Shown: positions 60,502-64,000 of the stretch, piece by piece
Position numbering within the stretch: the first letter of the stretch is position 1
How the letters are laid out: the number at the start of each line of letters is the position of its first letter
DNA from: an uncultured Lachnospiraceae bacterium
Lineage (GTDB): Bacteria > Bacillota > Clostridia > Lachnospirales > Lachnospiraceae
NCBI GenBank assembly: GCA_947623905.1
Contig: CANQHX010000003.1
Coordinates: 1 to 64,000 of the forward strand
Direction: 5' to 3'
DNA: 64,000 nucleotides
Program-made: the position numbers and the translations under genes
Notes under the pieces: generated by a model
Told to the model about the DNA's origin: nothing
Database searches by the model: none
The model's input: the letters and a program-made list of their open reading frames with translations, nothing else

Positions 60502-61262
60502 TGTTTACAAAGCGTATCATTCCCTGTCTGGACGTAAAGGACGGCAGGGTGGTAAAAGGCGTGAATTTCCTCAACCTCCGGGACGCGGGCGACCCGGTGG
60601 AGATCGCGGCCGCCTATGACCGCCTGGGGGCCGACGAGGTAGTATTTCTGGATATCACCGCCTCCAGCGACGCCAGGAACACCGTGGTGGATATGGTGCG
60701 AAAGGTGGCGGAGCGGGTATTTATCCCCTTTACCGTCGGGGGCGGCATCCGCACCGTGGAGGATTTCAGGGTGCTCCTCCGGGAAGGGGCCGACAAGATA
60801 TCCGTCAACAGCGCCGCCATCATGCGTCCGCAGCTCATCAGCGAGGCGGCGGACAAGTTTGGCAGCCAGTGCGTGGTAGTGGCCATTGACGCCAGAAGGC
60901 GTCCCGACGGTTCCGGATGGAATATTTACAAAAACGGCGGGAGAGTGGATATGGGCATAGACGCCGTGGAGTGGGCTATGAAAGCGGAACGGCTGGGAGC
61001 GGGAGAGATCCTTCTTACCAGCATGGACTGCGACGGTACGAAGGCCGGGTACGATATGGAACTGACCCGCGCCATCGCCGGCAGCGTCTCCATCCCGGTG
61101 ATCGCCTCCGGCGGCGCGGGGACCATGGAGCATTTTTACGATGTGCTCACAGAAGGGGGCGCGGACGCCGCCCTTGCCGCTTCCCTTTTTCACTATAAGG
61201 AGCTGGAGATCGCCGGCCTGAAGCAGTATCTCCGGAGCCGGGGCGTTTCCGTGCGGATGTAG
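60501..61262 (+). CDS. hisF: Imidazole glycerol phosphate synthase cyclase subunit
   Basis: A 253-aa (beta/alpha)8 barrel that makes imidazole glycerol phosphate and AICAR with HisH-derived ammonia. [19 protein letters not shown] carries the first catalytic Asp; [21 protein letters not shown] with the second Asp, [13 protein letters not shown] and [13 protein letters not shown] are all present. ATG 60501 is preceded by GGAGGAAAGG and shares one base with the hisH stop. Length is normal. Confidence 0.97.
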   Translation: MFTKRIIPCLDVKDGRVVKGVNFLNLRDAGDPVEIAAAYDRLGADEVVFLDITASSDARNTVVDMVRKVAERVFIPFTVGGGIRTVEDFRVLLREGADKISVNSAAIMRPQLISEAADKFGSQCVVVAIDARRRPDGSGWNIYKNGGRVDMGIDAVEWAMKAERLGAGEILLTSMDCDGTKAGYDMELTRAIAGSVSIPVIASGGAGTMEHFYDVLTEGGADAALAASLFHYKELEIAGLKQYLRSRGVSVRM

Positions 61263-61320
61263 ATCCCCGGAGCGGCTCATGATGTGACGGACCGATCAGA
61301 TGTACAGATGAGGAACGATT

Positions 61321-61989
61321 ATGGCTATGATAACAAACGACTGGCTGGGAGTCCTGAAACCGGAATTTGCCCAGCCATATTACAGGGATCTGTATTTTAA
61401 AGTGCGGGAGGAATACAGCCGCTATACGGTGTATCCTCCGGCGGACGATATTTTCAACGCCTTTCACCTGACGCCGCTGTCAAAGGTAAAGGTGGTGATA
61501 CTGGGCCAGGACCCCTATCATGAGCCGGGGCAGGCCCATGGCCTGTGCTTTTCCGTGAAAAAGGGCGTGGCCATTCCCCCGTCTCTTGTGAACATCTACA
61601 AAGAGCTGAACCGGGATCTGGGCTGTTCGATCCCTTCCCACGGCGATCTCACCAAATGGGCGGAGCAGGGGGTGCTGCTGTTGAACACCGTGCTGACGGT
61701 GCGGGCCCATCAGGCGTTTTCCCACCGCAACATCGGCTGGGAACAGTTTACCGACGGCGTGATCCGCCAGACAGACCGCATAGACCGTCCTGTGGTCTAT
61801 ATGCTGTGGGGCTCTCCGGCCCAGAAAAAGGCGGCCATGCTCCACAATCCAAACCATCTCATCTTAAAGACTTCTCATCCGAGCCCTCTGTCCGTATACA
61901 GAGGATTTGACGGCTGCGGTCACTTCAGCGCCGCCAATCGGTTCCTGCAGGAGCACGGGGAGACGCCCATCGACTGGCAGATCCGGTGA
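61321..61989 (+). CDS. ung: Uracil-DNA glycosylase
   Basis: A 222-aa family 1 enzyme that removes uracil from DNA. Catalytic Asp in VVILGQDPYHEPGQAHGL, LLNTVLTVRAHQ, YMLWGSPAQKK, and the DNA-intercalating loop HPSPLSVYRGF with its His are complete. It lies 58 bases after hisF in the same direction and may be read through from it. Confidence 0.97.
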   Translation: MAMITNDWLGVLKPEFAQPYYRDLYFKVREEYSRYTVYPPADDIFNAFHLTPLSKVKVVILGQDPYHEPGQAHGLCFSVKKGVAIPPSLVNIYKELNRDLGCSIPSHGDLTKWAEQGVLLLNTVLTVRAHQAFSHRNIGWEQFTDGVIRQTDRIDRPVVYMLWGSPAQKKAAMLHNPNHLILKTSHPSPLSVYRGFDGCGHFSAANRFLQEHGETPIDWQIR

Positions 61990-61993
61990 TGCG

Positions 61994-62034
61994 GGCGGAT
62001 CGTCCGCCGATCGTCCGGCGCGGCAGATGCCGCG
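61994..62034. repeat. Two GC-rich hairpins after ung
   Basis: GGCGGA/TCCGCC (61994-62008) and CGCGGCA/TGCCGCG (62019-62034) are perfect short stems in a row. Neither is followed at once by a T tract, although nine T occur at 62048-62056 inside the next promoter. They may slow or end ung transcription. Confidence 0.45.
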
Positions 62035-62039
62035 AATAT

Positions 62040-62068
62040 TTGACATGTTTTTTTTTCTATTATATAAT
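62040..62068 (+). promoter_or_regulatory. Consensus sigma-A promoter
   Basis: A perfect TTGACA (62040-62045), a 17-base spacer containing nine T and a perfect TATAAT (62063-62068). It is the best promoter in the window and should strongly express the wall-protein gene at 62116. Confidence 0.9.
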
Positions 62069-62115
62069 AAGCCGACAGTGACTTTTTCTGACATCACAGA
62101 GGAACGGAGAAAAAC

Positions 62116-63753
62116 ATGGCAAAGAAGAGAAAAAATGTCCTGCGCAGAAGCGATTTTCCTTCCCGGCAGGCATATGAGGAAGCCAGACGCCTGCGGATCA
62201 TCCAGCTGAAACGAAAGCGCAGACGCCAGAGACAGATCGTGAAGACCGTGATCATCTGTATGATGGCGCTGATCGTAGCGGGTGTGGGATACGGCGCGTA
62301 CAGGGGTGTTTCCGCCCTGTTCGGGCTGATAACGATAAAAAATGTGGAAAGCACGATCTTGGCAGAACGACACGAGACGGCTGCCGCGGCAGGCACCGTC
62401 GTGGTAAAGGAAACAGAAACACCGCAGCTGGACCTGCTCGTCTGCGTAGATCCCGGACATGGCGGGGAGGACGGCGGAGCCGGAGGCAGCGGTGTAGTAA
62501 AGAACCTGGAAAAGGATGATGTGCTGAAGCTGAGCCTTAAGGTGCGGGATGCCCTGAAGGACATGGGCGCCAAGGTGATCATGACCAGGGACGACGACAC
62601 GAAGATCGCCCTGGGAGAACGGGCCTATATAGCCAACGACGCGGGAGCGGACTATTTTGTGTCCATCCACCGCAATTCGGCGGGGGACGGGGACGTCTAT
62701 ACAGACGCCCAGGGCGTGGAGATCTTCTGCAAATCCTCTTCGGATGAAGCCCTGCGGCTGGGTCAGAACATTATGGACCAGCTGAAGATGGTGGGGATCA
62801 GCGAGGACCGCAAGGCGAAGCCGGGTTCCCGCACATCGGAGACGTCTGATTTTCAGGTGAACAGAGATTCAAACATGCCATCGGTGCTCATTGAGATGGG
62901 TTTTATGACCAACAAGGAGGACAATGAGCTGTTTGAGGAACATATGGATGACTACGCGAAGGCCATTGCGCAGGGCGTTGTCAATATGCTGGAGGAGGAA
63001 CCGTCCGAGACGTCCCGGCCGAAGGGTAAACAGCTGGATAACCGGGAGGTCAGCGATGTGGACCAGCTGGACGACGCGCTTACGGCGTGGGCGCCCGGTA
63101 AGAAAAGAGACGGCGCCAGTTTTATTCCCACAGGCGTGATGGAGGCGGAGGATACCCTTGGCGGATACGGCGCCATGTTCATCGGGGATACCTCCGTCCA
63201 GAACATCATTCTGACATTTGATGTGGGCAGCAACAGCGAATATGTGAGCCGCATACTGGATGCGCTGGAGGAAACAGGCGCGAAGGCTGTTTTCTTTATC
63301 AGCGCGGATTTTGCCTCCCAGCAGAAGAATGTTGTGGAGAGAATGATCGAACAGGGACATATGGTAGGATACCGGCCCAGCGATATGGAGACGGAGTTTG
63401 CCGTGATGTCCGGGGATGAACAAGCCGACCAGCTGGAGGTTTTCCGGCAGCGGATGCTGCTGGATTATAACTATAATGCGTGCCTGTTCCGGTATTTTAA
63501 CGGAAAGTATACGGTCCGCTCTCTGGCCTGTGTGAACAACTGCAATTTCAGGAGCGTGTTCTGGAGCTTTTCCTATGAGGATTATATGGACCGGCAGCCG
63601 GACAGGGAGATCGCGGTGAACGCCATGGCGGATTATCTTCATAACGGGGCCATATACGCGCTCAGTACCTCTCAGATCAACGCGGACATCCTGCCGCAGT
63701 TCCTTGAAAAGGTGGGAGAGAAGGGATATCAGGCTGTCCTTCCCACACTCTGA
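62116..63753 (+). CDS. Membrane-anchored amidase fused to a degenerate polysaccharide-deacetylase-like domain
   Basis: A 545-aa type II membrane protein. A Lys/Arg-rich cytoplasmic N-terminus (1-42) is followed by one helix (about 50-72). Next is an Amidase_3 domain (about 110-300) with zinc-binding VDPGHGGEDGG, FVSIHRNSAG and the catalytic Glu in VLIEMGFMTNKED. Residues about 345-545 follow the NodB deacetylase fold, starting LTFDVGSNSEYVSRILDALE (motif TFDVG), but the second motif Asp is Val, and the metal-binding HxxxH is replaced around MVGYRPSDME. The second domain is therefore probably a non-catalytic glycan-binding or structural module. The next gene encodes a paralogue. Confidence 0.85.
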   Translation: MAKKRKNVLRRSDFPSRQAYEEARRLRIIQLKRKRRRQRQIVKTVIICMMALIVAGVGYGAYRGVSALFGLITIKNVESTILAERHETAAAAGTVVVKETETPQLDLLVCVDPGHGGEDGGAGGSGVVKNLEKDDVLKLSLKVRDALKDMGAKVIMTRDDDTKIALGERAYIANDAGADYFVSIHRNSAGDGDVYTDAQGVEIFCKSSSDEALRLGQNIMDQLKMVGISEDRKAKPGSRTSETSDFQVNRDSNMPSVLIEMGFMTNKEDNELFEEHMDDYAKAIAQGVVNMLEEEPSETSRPKGKQLDNREVSDVDQLDDALTAWAPGKKRDGASFIPTGVMEAEDTLGGYGAMFIGDTSVQNIILTFDVGSNSEYVSRILDALEETGAKAVFFISADFASQQKNVVERMIEQGHMVGYRPSDMETEFAVMSGDEQADQLEVFRQRMLLDYNYNACLFRYFNGKYTVRSLACVNNCNFRSVFWSFSYEDYMDRQPDREIAVNAMADYLHNGAIYALSTSQINADILPQFLEKVGEKGYQAVLPTL

Positions 63754-63790
63754 GAGATCGTGGACGCCAGACAAATGATTGGAGACAACA

Positions 63791-64000
63791 ATGGCAAAAA
63801 AGAAAAAAAACATGCCCAGAAGAAGCCAGTATGCCACTCAGGCAGCCTATGAGGAGGCAAAGCTGGATTATATCATAAAGTTTCGGAAAAAACGCAGACG
63901 GGTCACCGCGGCGATCCGGGTGCTGTCCGTGGTGCTGATCCTGGCGCTGTCCGTCGGGGCAGGCTTTGCGGGCTACAGCCTTCTGCGTTTTATCACCGGC
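63791..64000 (+). CDS. N-terminal part of a second membrane-anchored wall protein, cut by window end
   Basis: Seventy codons from an ATG after TTGGAGACAAC. MAKKKKNMPRRSQYATQAAYEE, shown here by its AYEEAK mark, closely parallels the start of the preceding protein (MAKKRKN...AYEEAR). A basic segment and one membrane helix (about 46-67) follow. This is a tandem duplicate at least in its anchor region; the external domain lies beyond the window, so its enzyme type is unknown. Confidence 0.8.
   Translation, partial: MAKKKKNMPRRSQYATQAAYEEAKLDYIIKFRKKRRRVTAAIRVLSVVLILALSVGAGFAGYSLLRFITG

Noticed and set aside
1-64000. CRISPR array or insertion sequence
   Set aside because: I looked for regularly spaced direct repeats, cas-like proteins and transposases and found none.

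Overview
The window looks like a chromosomal segment of a low-to-mid GC Gram-positive anaerobe of the Clostridia, most likely a Lachnospiraceae-type gut bacterium. The reasons are strong AGGAGG-type ribosome binding sites, consensus sigma-A promoters with 17-base spacers, a TPP riboswitch, two feoA genes before feoB, the peptidoglycan amidases, and matches to families typical of that group. This assignment is inference; no 16S or species marker is present. Housekeeping genes at both ends are GC-rich. Much of 5.8-38.8 kb is visibly more AT-rich and mosaic, as expected of an exchangeable surface-polysaccharide locus.

Region 1 (about 1-38.8 kb) starts with the end of gpsA and continues as a very large polysaccharide locus on the + strand. 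It has two initiating phosphoglycosyl transferases of different architecture (1127-2548 and 7170-7766) and an inositol-phosphatase-like enzyme. A 4,6-dehydratase, a sugar aminotransferase and an N-acetyltransferase form a bacillosamine-like 4-amino-sugar set (3688-8491). From 8503 to 23337 comes a self-contained acyl-biosynthesis module: fused acetyl-CoA carboxylase AccD-AccA, four carrier proteins, a ketoreductase, a KAS III-like condensing enzyme, two acyl/acetyltransferases, two adenylating enzymes, an iron alcohol dehydrogenase, a LuxE-LuxC fusion, a type II thioesterase and a malonyl transacylase. The locus then returns to sugar genes: a glycosyltransferase remnant, three GT4 glycosyltransferases, an EpsG/Wzy-like polymerase, the three-enzyme UDP-L-FucNAc pathway (fnlA/C/B = capE/G/F), a hexapeptide acyltransferase carrying a G9 tract, and a Wzx flippase. 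It ends with a phosphocholine-type set: LicD, a three-domain winged-helix/LicC/LicA protein, a 30-residue membrane protein and a sodium:solute symporter.

Region 2 (38.8-43.2 kb) holds poorly coding sequence, a small XRE regulator and, on the - strand, a thiamine-precursor transport operon controlled by a TPP riboswitch with a clear terminator. A tRNA-Arg(CCU) lies immediately upstream of the riboswitch.

Region 3 (43.4-64 kb) is mostly ordinary chromosome. It contains a MoxR/DUF58/transglutaminase operon, the feoA-feoA-feoB iron operon with a DtxR-like operator, a lipoprotein amidase with a CPBP protease, a P-type ATPase with coaX (- strand), and divergent coaBC. These are followed by a two-component system translationally coupled to hisH-hisF, ung, and two paralogous membrane-anchored wall proteins (the second cut by the window edge).

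The most interesting feature is the acyl module inside the glycan locus. My working model is that it builds an unusual acyl or aminoacyl group on carrier proteins, and that the AAC(3)-like or GNAT-like enzyme places this group on the 4-amino sugar. The polymer would then also carry L-FucNAc and phosphocholine. The product cannot be deduced from sequence alone.
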